Program-made: the position numbers and the translations under genes
Assembly (NCBI GenBank): GCA_934561555.1
Contig: CAKTGQ010000008.1
Location: 46,881-110,880 of the forward strand
Source of the DNA: an uncultured Faecalibacterium sp.
Lineage (GTDB): Bacteria; Bacillota; Clostridia; Oscillospirales; Ruminococcaceae
DNA length: 64,000 nucleotides
Direction: 5' to 3'
Shown here: one piece after another, positions 18,161 to 27,740 of the stretch
How positions within the stretch are numbered: position 1 is the first letter of the stretch
How the letters are laid out: every line of letters begins with the position of its first letter
The notes under the pieces: model-generated
What the model was told of the DNA's origin: nothing
Databases searched by the model: none
The model's input: the letters and a program-made list of their open reading frames with translations, nothing else

Positions 18161-18871
18161 TTACACCTCCGGGATCAGGCCCAGCACGGGCAGGCCGAGC
18201 TTCTTCTGAACATCTTCGTCATCCACAACGGTATCATGCAGCAGATGTGCCAGTATCAGAACACCGCACACCACCACAGCGCCCAGCAGACCGGCCATCA
18301 TAACATACTTCTTGGTCTGGGGGAACACCTTGTTGGGGTTGATGGACACATCGCTGACCGTCTTGCAGGAGCCGGCTTCTACCTTTTCCACCAGCACATC
18401 AGGCACGATGTCCGCAATGGTATCCACGATCTCACCCGCACGCTTTGCATCGGTATCAGTGACCGTGACCTTCATGATCTGGGTAGAGTCCACATCGGCA
18501 ACATTCACCATGCTGTACAGCTGACCATAGGTCATGTCCAGATCCAGCGTGTCGATCACCTCGTTCAGCACAGTGTTGCTCTTGATGATGACCGCATAGG
18601 TGCTGATCAGGTTCTTTGCAGAGTTGAAGTTATCGCTGGTGAAGGTAGTGGTCGTGTCCTGCCGGGCATTCACGATCATGTTGATGGAGGCCTGATACTT
18701 GGGTGTAAGCGCAAACATACACACCAGCAGGCAGATCAGCGCTGCTGCAACAGCTGCTGCCACGATCTGCACAATATGCGCCCACAGCAGGCGGGCAATT
18801 TCCATCAGATCAATGGTCTCCTCGTCCTCCATGCTGCGGAGTGACTGTCCCATAGTTGTTTTTTCGTCCAT
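18161..18871 (-). CDS. cpsC: Wzz-type chain-length determinant / kinase activator (CpsC)
   Basis: 236 residues from the ATG at 18871, which follows AAAGGTGAG. Wzz layout: short cytoplasmic N-terminus (DLMEIARLLW), membrane segment about 35-58, outer domain, then a Pro-containing second membrane segment near 190-215 and a short cytoplasmic tail that activates CpsD. First gene of the operon. No glycosyltransferase or polymerase genes follow, so the polysaccharide it controls must be encoded elsewhere. Confidence 0.9.
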   Translation of the reverse strand: MDEKTTMGQSLRSMEDEETIDLMEIARLLWAHIVQIVAAAVAAALICLLVCMFALTPKYQASINMIVNARQDTTTTFTSDNFNSAKNLISTYAVIIKSNTVLNEVIDTLDLDMTYGQLYSMVNVADVDSTQIMKVTVTDTDAKRAGEIVDTIADIVPDVLVEKVEAGSCKTVSDVSINPNKVFPQTKKYVMMAGLLGAVVVCGVLILAHLLHDTVVDDEDVQKKLGLPVLGLIPEV

Positions 18872-18952
18872 AATAGAGAAACTCACCTTTCTTGTTTTTC
18901 CGCAGTGCAAGAAATGTACACCGGGTTCCTATAGATACACATCTGTTTTGTA

Positions 18953-18981
18953 ATAATAACACATCTCATTGTATTTTACAA
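18953..18981 (-). promoter_or_regulatory. Promoter of the cpsCDB operon
   Basis: On the minus strand: TTGTAA, 17 bases, TATTAT; leader about 75 bases. Confidence 0.65.
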
Positions 18982-19042
18982 GCAAAAAAACCATTTTCTG
19001 CCGGCAAGCAGTTGGATAAAATATACCCTGTCTCGTACAAAA

Positions 19043-19079
19043 AAGGCATCCACAGCACATTGATAACTGCGGATGCCTT
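19043..19079 (-). terminator. Terminator after nupQ
   Basis: AAGGCATCCGCAG / CTGTGGATGCCTT followed by TTTTGTAC on the minus strand. Confidence 0.85.
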
Positions 19080-19106
19080 GGCTTTATAGAATTTTAGTGA
19101 AACTGC

Positions 19107-20024
19107 TCAACGGGAGCCCTTGTCGTAGGGGATGCCCTCGGCCTTGGGTGCCATGCTGTTCTTGGAGGTGAAGGCCAGAATGACCATGGAGGCCACAAAG
19201 GGCATCATATTATAGATGTTGCTGGACCAGTGCAGCTGCGCAAGGAAGGTAGAGTCTGCGATGTTGGCAAGGCTCTTGAACACGGCAAAGAACATTGCCG
19301 CGCCAAAAATGTGGAAGGGTTTCCACTGACCAAAGATCATAACTGCCAATGCCAGAAAGCCCGCACCGGCCACGCCAACTTCAAAGTTCCAGGTCTGCAC
19401 CGGGGGCACGATATACGCCAGACCGCCGATGGCGCCCAGCGCACCGGAAAGGATCACACCGGCGTAACGCATCTTGTAAACGTTGATGCCCACCGAGTCC
19501 GCAGCCTGCGGATGCTCGCCGCAGGCACGCAGACGCAGGCCGAAGCGGGTCTTATACAGCACGATGTAGCTGACTACCAGCAAAATCAGCCCCAGCGGCA
19601 CGAACACGCTGAGCTCCAGCCCGCCGATGCTGAACAGGAAGGGCTTGTTGGAGTAGTTCAGCTTGGCGCTGCCGCTCTCGCTGAAGTACTTGGAAATGAC
19701 CACGGCAATAGCGGTAGCCAGCAGGTTCAGCGCCGTGCCGCCGATGGTCTGGTCTGCCTTCAGGTTGATGGAGGCAAAGGCCAGCAGCAGACTATAAACC
19801 ACGCCCGCCAGCGCTGCCACCAGAATAGAGATGAGCACCACAAGGAAGGGCGACAGGCTTGCAGGCAGCATGGTCAGGGTAAGCACACCGGCCACACCGC
19901 CGATGACCATGATGCCCTCCAGCGCAATGTTGATGATGCCGGAATGTTCGCTGAACATACCGCCCAGTGCCACCAGCATCAGCACGATGCCGTACAGCAG
20001 GGTATATTTGATCAGAAGCAGCAT
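19107..20024 (-). CDS. nupQ: Nucleoside ABC transporter permease 2
   Basis: 305 residues, branched-chain-amino-acid-transporter-type permease (BPD_transp_2) with about nine membrane segments. N-terminal motif MLVALGGMFSEHSGIINIALEGIM is typical of the YufQ/NupQ half of BMP-dependent nucleoside importers. One base separates it from nupP, so the two are translated together and form the channel. Confidence 0.9.
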   Translation of the reverse strand: MLLLIKYTLLYGIVLMLVALGGMFSEHSGIINIALEGIMVIGGVAGVLTLTMLPASLSPFLVVLISILVAALAGVVYSLLLAFASINLKADQTIGGTALNLLATAIAVVISKYFSESGSAKLNYSNKPFLFSIGGLELSVFVPLGLILLVVSYIVLYKTRFGLRLRACGEHPQAADSVGINVYKMRYAGVILSGALGAIGGLAYIVPPVQTWNFEVGVAGAGFLALAVMIFGQWKPFHIFGAAMFFAVFKSLANIADSTFLAQLHWSSNIYNMMPFVASMVILAFTSKNSMAPKAEGIPYDKGSR

Positions 20025-20025
20025 A

Positions 20026-21195
20026 TTACTTGCCCTCCTTTTTGGTCTTTTCTGCGGCAGGCGCAGGCTCTGCGTTCACATTGGTCTTCTCGGCGTTCCT
20101 GAACAGCAGGTTCTGGATCTTGCCCCGGAACAGCATGGAGAATGCGCACAGGTAGATGATGATGCCGCTGATCAGATCCGAGATCTCAGTGGGGTAGAAT
20201 TTGGTGGACAGGAAGGAGCCGCCGACCGAGATGTGGGAGATGAACAGTGCAGAGAACACGGTGCCAATGGGGTTCGAGCTGGCCAGCAGTGCCACCGAGA
20301 TGCCGTTGAAGCCCATCGCCGGCAGGCTGGTGGAGTTCAGCGGGTTCCACTGGGATACGTTGGACAGATAGAACAGCCCTGCGCCGAAGCCTGCCAGCGC
20401 ACCGGCAATGGCCATGGAGAGGATGATGTTCTTTTTCTCGTTGATACCGGCATAGCGGGCGGCGTTCTTGTTCAGGCCAACGGCCTTGAGCTCGTAGCCG
20501 AAGGTGGTCTTGTTCAGCACCACCCAGATCAGCACAGCCACCGCTGCCGCCAAAAAGATGGCAATGGTGGTGCTGTTGGTCTGGAACAGCTTGTTCAGGC
20601 CGAAGTCCGGGATCAGGGACTGGGCAAAATCAGCGTTCTTGCTCAGGTTCAAAGTACGGGTGTTGCGCACATCGTACATGGGGCCGGTACCGTTCTGGTA
20701 GATGAGTTCATTCACCAGATACAGGCCGATCCAGTTGAACATGATGGAGGTAATGACCTCGTTGATATTGAAGTATGCCTTGAAGAAGCCGGGGATCGCG
20801 CCCCACAGGCCGCCCAGCACTGCTGCTGCCAGCAGGCAGACGAACCAAGGCAGCTTGAGCATGATGGCACAGTACAGCGCACCGTAAGCGCCCAGCGTGT
20901 ACTGACCGGCTGCACCGATGTTGAACAGGCCGGTCTTGAAAGCAAAAGCCACGGACAGGCCGGTCATGATCAGGGGTGCGGCATTGGCCAGCTCCTTGCC
21001 CACGCCGTAGGGGGCATCGTGGAAGCCGCCCTTGAGGATGCGCACAAAGCCATCGCCCCATGCGTGTGCGGGGTTGATGGCTACCAGCACCAGAAAGCCC
21101 ACCAGCATACCGATCAGGATGCACAGCAGTGCAGCCAGCACGCTGGTAACAGAGCTTTGCAGGCTGCCGCTGCGGGAAAGTTTTTTCTTATTCAT
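20026..21195 (-). CDS. nupP: Nucleoside ABC transporter permease 1
   Basis: 389 residues, YufP/NupP-type permease. A conserved permease segment [20 protein letters not shown] lies about 70 residues in, and the long hydrophilic N- and C-terminal ends (C-terminus Ala/Glu/Lys-rich) are usual for this half. Three bases after nupO. Confidence 0.9.
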   Translation of the reverse strand: MNKKKLSRSGSLQSSVTSVLAALLCILIGMLVGFLVLVAINPAHAWGDGFVRILKGGFHDAPYGVGKELANAAPLIMTGLSVAFAFKTGLFNIGAAGQYTLGAYGALYCAIMLKLPWFVCLLAAAVLGGLWGAIPGFFKAYFNINEVITSIMFNWIGLYLVNELIYQNGTGPMYDVRNTRTLNLSKNADFAQSLIPDFGLNKLFQTNSTTIAIFLAAAVAVLIWVVLNKTTFGYELKAVGLNKNAARYAGINEKKNIILSMAIAGALAGFGAGLFYLSNVSQWNPLNSTSLPAMGFNGISVALLASSNPIGTVFSALFISHISVGGSFLSTKFYPTEISDLISGIIIYLCAFSMLFRGKIQNLLFRNAEKTNVNAEPAPAAEKTKKEGK

Positions 21196-21198
21196 GTG

Positions 21199-22737
21199 TT
21201 ACTGCTCCTCCTTTCCCTGCTTGCGGGCGCCTGCCATATACAGACCCAGCTCCTGCACGGTGGTGGTCTTGGGGTCAAACTCGCCCACGATCTCGCCCTC
21301 GTACATTACAAGGATGCGGTCAGAAAGGTTCATCACCTCGTCCAGCTCCAGGCTGACCAGCAGCACGGCCTTGCCCTTGTCCCGCTCGGCCACGATCTGG
21401 CGGTGGATGTACTCAATAGCACCCACGTCCAGACCACGGGTGGGCTGCACTGCTACCAGCAGCTTGGGGTCGCGGTCGATCTCGCGGGCAATGATGGCCT
21501 TCTGCTGGTTGCCGCCGGACATGCTGCGTACGGTGGTCACACTGCCCTGACCGCTGCGCACGTCGTACTGCTCGATCAGGCGGTCAGAGTACTCGCGCAC
21601 CTTATCAGCACGGATAAAGCCGCCCTTCTGGAACTCCGGCTGCCAGTAGCGCTGCAATACGATATTGTTTTCCAGACTGAAATCCAGCACCAGACCGTGC
21701 TTGTGGCGGTCCTCCGGGATGTGACCCATGCCGTCCTTGGAACGCTGGCGGATGCTCTCGTGGGTGATATCCTTACCGTCCAACACCAGCTTGCCGCTGT
21801 TCAGCTTGCTCAGGCCGGTCAGGCCGTAGATGAACTCGGTCTGGCCGTTGCCCTCGATGCCCGCCAGACAGACGATCTCGCCTGCGTGCACCTTAAAGGA
21901 CACGTTCTTTACCACGTCCTTCTTGCGCTGGTCGTTGTGGATGGTAACGTTCTCCACGTCCAGCACGGTCTCGCCGGGGTGTGCGGGCTGCTTTTCCACC
22001 TGCAGCTGCACGTCACGACCCACCATGCGGCGGGAAAGCTCTTCCTTGGTAGTGCCCTTGATATCCACCGTACCCATATACTTGCCCTTGCGCAGCACGG
22101 TGCAGCGGTCGGCCACAGCCATGATCTCGTTGAGCTTATGGGTGATGAACAGGATGGACTTGCCCTCCTTCTTGAACCCGCGCATGATCTCCATCAACTC
22201 GTCGATCTCCTGCGGGGTCAGCACAGCGGTAGGCTCGTCAAAGATCAGGATCTCGTTGTCGCGGTACAGCATCTTCAGGATCTCCACGCGCTGCTGCATA
22301 CCCACCGAGATATCGCTGATCAGGGCGTCCGGGTCCACCCGCAGGCCGTACTTTTCGCTCAGCGCCATCACCTTTTTGCGTGCCTCAGCCTTCTGCAAAA
22401 AGCCCATCTTGTTGGGCTCCACGCCCAGAATGATGTTGTCCAGCACGCTGAAGCATTCCACCAGCTTGAAGTGCTGGTGCACCATGCCGATGCCCAGTGC
22501 GTTGGCATCGTTGGGGTTGCGGATGGCGACCTCCTTGCCGTTTTTCAGGATCTTGCCCTGTTCCGGCTGATACAGGCCGAACAGCACGCTCATCAGCGTA
22601 CTTTTGCCCGCGCCGTTCTCGCCCAGAAGGGCGTGTACCTCGCCCTTGCGCAGCTGCAGGGTGATATCATCGTTTGCCTTGATACCCGGGAATTCCTTGG
22701 TAATGTGGAGCATCTCGATCACATAATCCTCTGCCAA
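21199..22737 (-). CDS. nupO: Nucleoside ABC transporter ATPase (two ATP-binding domains)
   Basis: About 512 residues with two tandem ABC domains. The first has a full Walker [10 protein letters not shown] and signature [10 protein letters not shown]; the second has a degenerate Walker A ([10 protein letters not shown]) and signature MSGGNQQK, as in sugar/nucleoside double-ATPase proteins. I take the start as TTG at 22737, ten bases after AAAGGAG; an upstream ATG at 22791 has no ribosome site. Works with NupP/NupQ and the BMP lipoprotein encoded upstream. Confidence 0.9.
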   Translation of the reverse strand: MAEDYVIEMLHITKEFPGIKANDDITLQLRKGEVHALLGENGAGKSTLMSVLFGLYQPEQGKILKNGKEVAIRNPNDANALGIGMVHQHFKLVECFSVLDNIILGVEPNKMGFLQKAEARKKVMALSEKYGLRVDPDALISDISVGMQQRVEILKMLYRDNEILIFDEPTAVLTPQEIDELMEIMRGFKKEGKSILFITHKLNEIMAVADRCTVLRKGKYMGTVDIKGTTKEELSRRMVGRDVQLQVEKQPAHPGETVLDVENVTIHNDQRKKDVVKNVSFKVHAGEIVCLAGIEGNGQTEFIYGLTGLSKLNSGKLVLDGKDITHESIRQRSKDGMGHIPEDRHKHGLVLDFSLENNIVLQRYWQPEFQKGGFIRADKVREYSDRLIEQYDVRSGQGSVTTVRSMSGGNQQKAIIAREIDRDPKLLVAVQPTRGLDVGAIEYIHRQIVAERDKGKAVLLVSLELDEVMNLSDRILVMYEGEIVGEFDPKTTTVQELGLYMAGARKQGKEEQ

Positions 22738-22912
22738 TCTGCTCACTCTCCTTTCGTGCCGTAACGACACCTTTTCTATTCTACCAACCATTATACCTGA
22801 TTTTTTGCAGTTTGCACACGGCTTTTTGATTTTTTGTCAAAAAGCACAAGCAAAAGTATCACTTTTGTAAGGTCTGCACGATTTTCTACCTGATTCTCCC
22901 ACACAGGCATAC

Positions 22913-22950
22913 AAAAAGGGCGGGGTGCCCCTGCATGAGCACCCCGCCCC
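22913..22950 (-). terminator. Terminator after the BMP lipoprotein gene
   Basis: GGGGCGGGGTGC / GCACCCCGCCC stem with TTTTTGT on the minus strand. Partial read-through would supply nupOPQ, a common way to make more binding protein than transporter. Confidence 0.85.
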
Positions 22951-22978
22951 TATTACGGGAGTAATTCCGGGAAAGCAA

Positions 22979-24160
22979 TTACTGGATGTAGTTGACCTTG
23001 GTGAACTCGCTGACGGTAGGCTTGGTAGCGTCGTCGGAGCTGTTGTCCACAACGAGCTCGCCGGAAGCGATCTTGGTCTTCAGGGTCTCGTACTCGTCCT
23101 TGGTAAAGGTCTTGAAGTTCCAGCTGTCATCAGCAGTGGGCAGACCAACGTAGTCGCCATCCTCCAGACCGAAGTTGCCGTTGGTAGCAGCGATGTTGCT
23201 CCACTCGCCGGCCTCGATGTCGCCCAGAGCGGTGCTGACAGACTCAGACAGGCCCTTCATAGCGGAGGTGACGAACGGGTTGTATGCGTAGCCGTCCTTT
23301 GCCACGCCGTTGACACCGATGTAGTTCTGGTCAACGTCAACACCCACAACGTAGCCGTTGTTCTTCAGGGCAGCCTCGACAGCGGAGGTGTAGATGCCGC
23401 CGCCGCAAGCAAAGACGATCTGGGTGCCGTTGGCATACCAGCCCTCCATACGGGAGGTGATGTTGGCATCGCCGTAGAACTGGCCGCCGTAGAAGTAGTT
23501 GATGTCAATGTTGGTGCCCAGCTCCTTAGCAGCGGCGTCAGCGCCCTGCACATAGCCGTAGCCGTAACGGATAACAGCGGGCACAGCCATGCCGCCCAGG
23601 AAGCCCAGCTTGGTGTAGCCGTCCTTAACAACGGCGTAACCTGCCAGATAACCTGCCTGCTCCTCCTTGAAAGTGATGCAGTAGCAGTTGGCGGGGATGC
23701 TGTCGGTGCCGATATCGAACTGGGTCACGTCGATAGCGATGAACTTGATGTCGGGGTACTGCTCAGCAGCCCATGCCAGAGATGCACCGTACAGGTAGCC
23801 CACGCAGACGATAACGTCAGCGCCATCGTTGACAGCCTGACGGATCATGGTCTCACGGTCCTCATCGGAAGCATCGGAATCGGGGATGTAGTACTGGCAG
23901 TTGTCGCCCATGTAGCCGGAGACAGCAGCCCAGCAAGCCTGGTTGAAGCTCTCATCATCGATCGTGCCGGTATCGCAGGTCAGAGCGACCTTGGCGATCT
24001 TCTCAGCGCCGTCTGCTGCGCCGGAAGCGGCGGCAGAGCTGGCAGCTGCGGAAGAAGCAGTGCTGGTAGAAGAAGCGGAAGAACCACCGCAGGCGGTCAG
24101 AGCAGCGGCAGCGGCAGCAGCACCGGCCACAGCCAGAAAGTTACGACGAGAAATCTTCAT
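22979..24160 (-). CDS. BMP-family nucleoside-binding lipoprotein
   Basis: 393 residues from the ATG at 24160 behind AAAGGAGAG. Tat-like signal (ISRRNFLAVAG), lipobox LTAC, an Ala/Ser linker, then the Bmp/PnrA domain (TIDDESFNQACWAAVSGY; CGGGIYTSAVEAA). Binds nucleosides at the cell surface for NupOPQ. The nucleoside salvage enzymes cdd and deoD lie directly upstream, which supports the substrate class. Confidence 0.92.
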   Translation of the reverse strand: MKISRRNFLAVAGAAAAAAALTACGGSSASSTSTASSAAASSAAASGAADGAEKIAKVALTCDTGTIDDESFNQACWAAVSGYMGDNCQYYIPDSDASDEDRETMIRQAVNDGADVIVCVGYLYGASLAWAAEQYPDIKFIAIDVTQFDIGTDSIPANCYCITFKEEQAGYLAGYAVVKDGYTKLGFLGGMAVPAVIRYGYGYVQGADAAAKELGTNIDINYFYGGQFYGDANITSRMEGWYANGTQIVFACGGGIYTSAVEAALKNNGYVVGVDVDQNYIGVNGVAKDGYAYNPFVTSAMKGLSESVSTALGDIEAGEWSNIAATNGNFGLEDGDYVGLPTADDSWNFKTFTKDEYETLKTKIASGELVVDNSSDDATKPTVSEFTKVNYIQ

Positions 24161-24234
24161 AAGAAACTCTCCTTTTATTTTAAAAAATTGCGTCAAATGA
24201 ATGAAATGTGCGCTCTGGCACATTTACTGGCTCA

Positions 24235-24263
24235 AGTATAGCGGGTGGAAGTGACAGATGCAA
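24235..24263 (-). promoter_or_regulatory. Promoter of the BMP lipoprotein gene
   Basis: On the minus strand: TTGCAT, 17 bases, TATACT; leader about 65 bases. Confidence 0.65.
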
Positions 24264-24370
24264 GCAATTTCCGATTACAAATTCTTTACAAATCCTTTGT
24301 ATAATTTGGGAAAAAGTAACTCTTTTTAAGCGATTTGTCCCTGCTTGCGCTGTTTTTCAAAAAAGAACAC

Positions 24371-24823
24371 TTACTCCCCTTCCACGGCGCTGTTGCCCGC
24401 CACGTTGGAGGGGCCAAAGCCAAAGGGCAGCAGCTCGTCCATGCTGCGCTCGATGAAATCCTCCGGGGTCTTTGCCATAATGACGTTCAGCTCCGGCCCG
24501 CCGAACTCGAACAGTGCCTGACGGCACACCCCGCAGGGCGAGGTGATCTGCCGGTTCACTTCGCCCCGGCGGCTGCCTACCACGGCGATATCTGTAAACG
24601 CGGTCACGCCCTCGGCCACTGCCTTGAACAGGGCGGTGCGCTCGGCGCAGCTGGTGGGGGTAAAGGCGGCGTTCTCCACGTTGCAGCCGGTAAAGATGCG
24701 GCCGTCCGCAGCGCGCAGCGCAGCGCCTACCATAAAATCGCTGTATGGTGCATAGGCCTTTTCCCGCGCGGCCAGTGCCATGCGGATCAGCTGCTGCTTT
24801 TCTTCCATGGTCAGTTTTGTCAT
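24371..24823 (-). CDS. cdd: Cytidine deaminase
   Basis: 150 residues. Zinc-site motifs are complete: CNVENAAF, TSCAERTAL (zinc Cys and catalytic Glu) and PCGVC (two zinc Cys). This is the small homotetrameric form. Converts cytidine and deoxycytidine to uridine forms. Start at 24823 behind AAAGGAGGGAG; 25 upstream codons in the open frame belong to the gap after deoD. The C-terminus is about 15-20 residues longer than the usual 130-135. Confidence 0.93.
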   Translation of the reverse strand: MTKLTMEEKQQLIRMALAAREKAYAPYSDFMVGAALRAADGRIFTGCNVENAAFTPTSCAERTALFKAVAEGVTAFTDIAVVGSRRGEVNRQITSPCGVCRQALFEFGGPELNVIMAKTPEDFIERSMDELLPFGFGPSNVAGNSAVEGE

Positions 24824-24898
24824 GCTGCTCCCTCCTTTTACGGGCAAAAACAGCGCGGCTGTGCCTTGGGGCGGCAGCCGCGCTGGAAAATTATGCAA

Positions 24899-25618
24899 TC
24901 AGTACTCTGCGCCCAGAGCGACCTTCATCATGTCGGTAAAGCTCTTCTGGCGCTCCTCGGCGGTGGTGATGCCGGGAGCCACAAAGCTGTCCGAGATGGT
25001 CAGCAGGCAGGCAGCATTTTTGCCCAGCACCTGCGCGTTGGCAAACAGGGCAAAGCTTTCCATCTCCACGCACAGGCAGCCGTCCTCGTCCCGCAGTTTT
25101 TCCCAGTAGGTGGGCTTTGCGTCCGAGGGCTGACGGTAGAACACATCCGAGGAGTGGATGTTGCCCTCGATCAGGGGGATGCCCTGCTTTGCAGCGGAGG
25201 CACGCAGCTTTTCGTTCAAATCTGCGCTGGGCAGGGTGATATTGCCGGTAAAGCCGCTCTGCACCCGGGCGTAGTTGCTCTCGCTCACAGCGCCGGTGGC
25301 CAGCACGGTGTCAAACAGCTTTGCCTTCTCGGTGTAGCTGCCGGCAGAGCCGATGCGGATGATGTTCTCCACGCCGTAGAAGCTGAACAGCTCGTAGGAG
25401 TAGATGCCGATGGAGGGCATCCCCATACCGCTGCCCATCACACTGATGGGACGGCCTTCGTAGGTGCCGGTAAAGCCCAGCATCCCGCGCACACCGGTCA
25501 CCTGCCGGACATCCTGCAAAAAGGTGTCGGCAATAAACTTGGCACGCAGGGGGTCACCCGGCATAAGGACTGTCTTGGCGAAATCGCCCATTTCTGCGCT
25601 GATGTGAGGGGTAGACAT
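24899..25618 (-). CDS. deoD: Purine-nucleoside phosphorylase, DeoD type
   Basis: 239 residues, the usual length of the hexameric DeoD form. MPGDPLRAKFIA near the N-terminus binds phosphate; GSGMGMPSIGIYSYEL and the RIGSAGSY motif are diagnostic; EMESFALF contributes to ribose binding. Cleaves purine nucleosides with phosphate. Forms a salvage set with cdd and the nucleoside importer. Ribosome site AAAGGAGAG. Confidence 0.93.
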   Translation of the reverse strand: MSTPHISAEMGDFAKTVLMPGDPLRAKFIADTFLQDVRQVTGVRGMLGFTGTYEGRPISVMGSGMGMPSIGIYSYELFSFYGVENIIRIGSAGSYTEKAKLFDTVLATGAVSESNYARVQSGFTGNITLPSADLNEKLRASAAKQGIPLIEGNIHSSDVFYRQPSDAKPTYWEKLRDEDGCLCVEMESFALFANAQVLGKNAACLLTISDSFVAPGITTAEERQKSFTDMMKVALGAEY

Positions 25619-25648
25619 AGATGATCTCTCCTTTTATCTTATTGCAAT

Positions 25649-27550
25649 TTATCGGTTGCGATAGCTGCTGCGGTTGAACACGGTCTGCGGCGAAACGTAG
25701 GAGCCGTTGCGCCGGATCTCGAAGTGGCAGTGGTTGCCGCTGGAGCGTCCGGTATTGCCTACATAGCCGATGAGCTGCCCCTGCTTGACCGACTGACCGG
25801 CATGTACCACCAGCGACAGGCAGTGGGCGTACACGGTGGTATAACCATTGCTGTGGCTGATGATGACAGAGTAGCCATAACCGTTGCCTGCACCGGCGCG
25901 GTTGTAGCCGGCCTTGGTCACCGTACCGCCTGCCGAAGCGTAAATGGGCGTACCGGCGGCGGCACAGATATCCACGCCCTTATGGCTGCCGCCGTACCAG
26001 CGGGAGCAATACTTATAGCCGGGCACCGGCCAGATAAACTGTCCTCTTCCGGTGATATAGGATGCACCGGAGGACGCCTTTTTGGTTCCTACCGTAACTT
26101 TTTCCGTCACAGGCTCCTTGGTCACCACCGTGCTCAGGATCTGCTGGGAAAGCTGGTTGCCGTTTGTATCGTACACCCGCTGTGCCGTCACGGTGCGGAT
26201 GCCGTTCTCACCCTTCTGGGTAACGCGCTTCGTACCGGAGTTCAGCTCGTTGGACTTGGTGGTCTCGGTGGTATAGTCGATCTCTTCCTCCCAGCTCTCC
26301 ACCTTGGTGATGCGCACCTCCAGTGTCTCTTCTTCCCGCACCACGGTCAATGCATCGCCGGGCAGGATCTTGGAGTTCTGGGTCAGGCCGTTTTCCCCAT
26401 TGGCAGTAAAGGCGGTGTTCATTTCGCACAGTTCCTTCACGGTCAGGCCATTTCTCTGCGCGATGGACCAGATGGTGTCGCCACTTTGCACGGTGTAGGT
26501 CTTTTCTGCCTGCTGCACACCGGAGAGCAGCTGCTCCACCTCGGCTTCATCCTGAAAGCTCTCGGTGAAGTAGATGCCGTTTTCCAGCGTAACATCTTTG
26601 TTGAAGCCCACAGTGGTATTGGGGTCGTCCGAGTCCTCATAGGGCTCCAGCAGGCTGCTGATGTATCGTTGCAGGCTGGTGCCATCCGCGCACACGGCAG
26701 TAAGCTCACCATCCAGATACAACGCCGTACCCTCGCTGATTTGGTCGCCAGCGGTCTTAAGGATGGCGTCAGCCACGTCATTTTCATCCATCACGTCGTG
26801 GGCAACGGTCACAGAATAAGTAGGCTCCACGGTAAAGCGTGCCTGCTCTGTACCGGAATAATTGATACGCTGCTGCACAGCTTCCAGCGCAGAGTTAAAC
26901 ACCTCTTCGTTGGCCACATAGCCCACAGTTTTATCGTCCACCTGCACTTGCAGGGCATAGGGCTGACGGATGGTGGTCTGGAACACAGTCACCATAACGG
27001 CCAGCGCTGCCACTGGCAGCACATACATAGCCATACGGGGCACAAGACGGATGTTCTCGGCGATGCCATGGGCAAGGAAGTGTCCGCTTGCGCGCAGCGC
27101 AGCGCCAAAGCCTTTCTCCTTGCGCACCCGATGTGCGTGGCGCAGCAGCGCCCCGGTGCCCCGCAAAGCGAGCACTACCGGGCCAAACAGGTCCCGCAGC
27201 AGCTGCGCCGCCCCGGGAAAGGCCATGGATGCAATATTTTTCAGCAGTTCTCTGTCCGTTTGCAGCAGACGCTGCAAGCCGTGCTGCAAGCGGCGTCCTG
27301 TGCGAACCACGGCATACTCGGCGGAAAAACCTACGGCGTACAGCGTCTCGCCCACCATGGGCGCTACGGGATTGTGCAGCAGCTTATGCCACAGCTTTTC
27401 CCAGCGGTGCTGACGCTTGCGGCGCATCCTGTGCCGCCGCAGCACACCCTGGCACTGGAGCTGTGCCCACAGCGAACGCAGCTTCTGGCGGCGGGGATGC
27501 CGTACCGGCTGCGCAGCAGGCTGCTGCTCCTTTGTTTTATCTTCAATCAA
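25649..27550 (-). CDS. Secreted/membrane M23 peptidase with LysM and G5 domains
   Basis: 633 residues. A long basic N-terminal region (about 180 residues, Arg/His-rich) precedes one membrane segment near 180-200 (MAMYVLPVAALAVMVTV). The outer part has an all-beta region, a LysM domain (YTVQSGDTIWSIAQRNGLTVKEL), a G5 domain (EEIDYTTE..NELNSGTKRVTQKG) and a C-terminal LytM/M23 zinc peptidase with HKGVD and HCHFE zinc motifs. Predicted to cut peptidoglycan crosslinks during growth or division. Starts at TTG (27550), ten bases after AAGGAG. The basic N-terminal extension is unusual for the family. Confidence 0.9.
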   Translation of the reverse strand: MIEDKTKEQQPAAQPVRHPRRQKLRSLWAQLQCQGVLRRHRMRRKRQHRWEKLWHKLLHNPVAPMVGETLYAVGFSAEYAVVRTGRRLQHGLQRLLQTDRELLKNIASMAFPGAAQLLRDLFGPVVLALRGTGALLRHAHRVRKEKGFGAALRASGHFLAHGIAENIRLVPRMAMYVLPVAALAVMVTVFQTTIRQPYALQVQVDDKTVGYVANEEVFNSALEAVQQRINYSGTEQARFTVEPTYSVTVAHDVMDENDVADAILKTAGDQISEGTALYLDGELTAVCADGTSLQRYISSLLEPYEDSDDPNTTVGFNKDVTLENGIYFTESFQDEAEVEQLLSGVQQAEKTYTVQSGDTIWSIAQRNGLTVKELCEMNTAFTANGENGLTQNSKILPGDALTVVREEETLEVRITKVESWEEEIDYTTETTKSNELNSGTKRVTQKGENGIRTVTAQRVYDTNGNQLSQQILSTVVTKEPVTEKVTVGTKKASSGASYITGRGQFIWPVPGYKYCSRWYGGSHKGVDICAAAGTPIYASAGGTVTKAGYNRAGAGNGYGYSVIISHSNGYTTVYAHCLSLVVHAGQSVKQGQLIGYVGNTGRSSGNHCHFEIRRNGSYVSPQTVFNRSSYRNR

Positions 27551-27740
27551 CGGGATTTTCTCCTTCCTGCGCCGCTGCAGGGCATTTTTTCGGCCCGGAA
27601 CACAGCAGCTAGATGGTGTACGTCCCCCTGTTCAAAAGGTCAACAGGGCCTGTACACAATGCGCTCTCTTTTTATTATACACTTTGCATGGTTTGAAACA
27701 AGCGCTTACATAAAATTTGGCTACTTTTTTCACGCAGTTT

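Noticed and set aside
19831..22764. 977-residue plus-strand open frame
   Set aside because: Antisense shadow spanning nupP and nupO; no ribosome site or domains.
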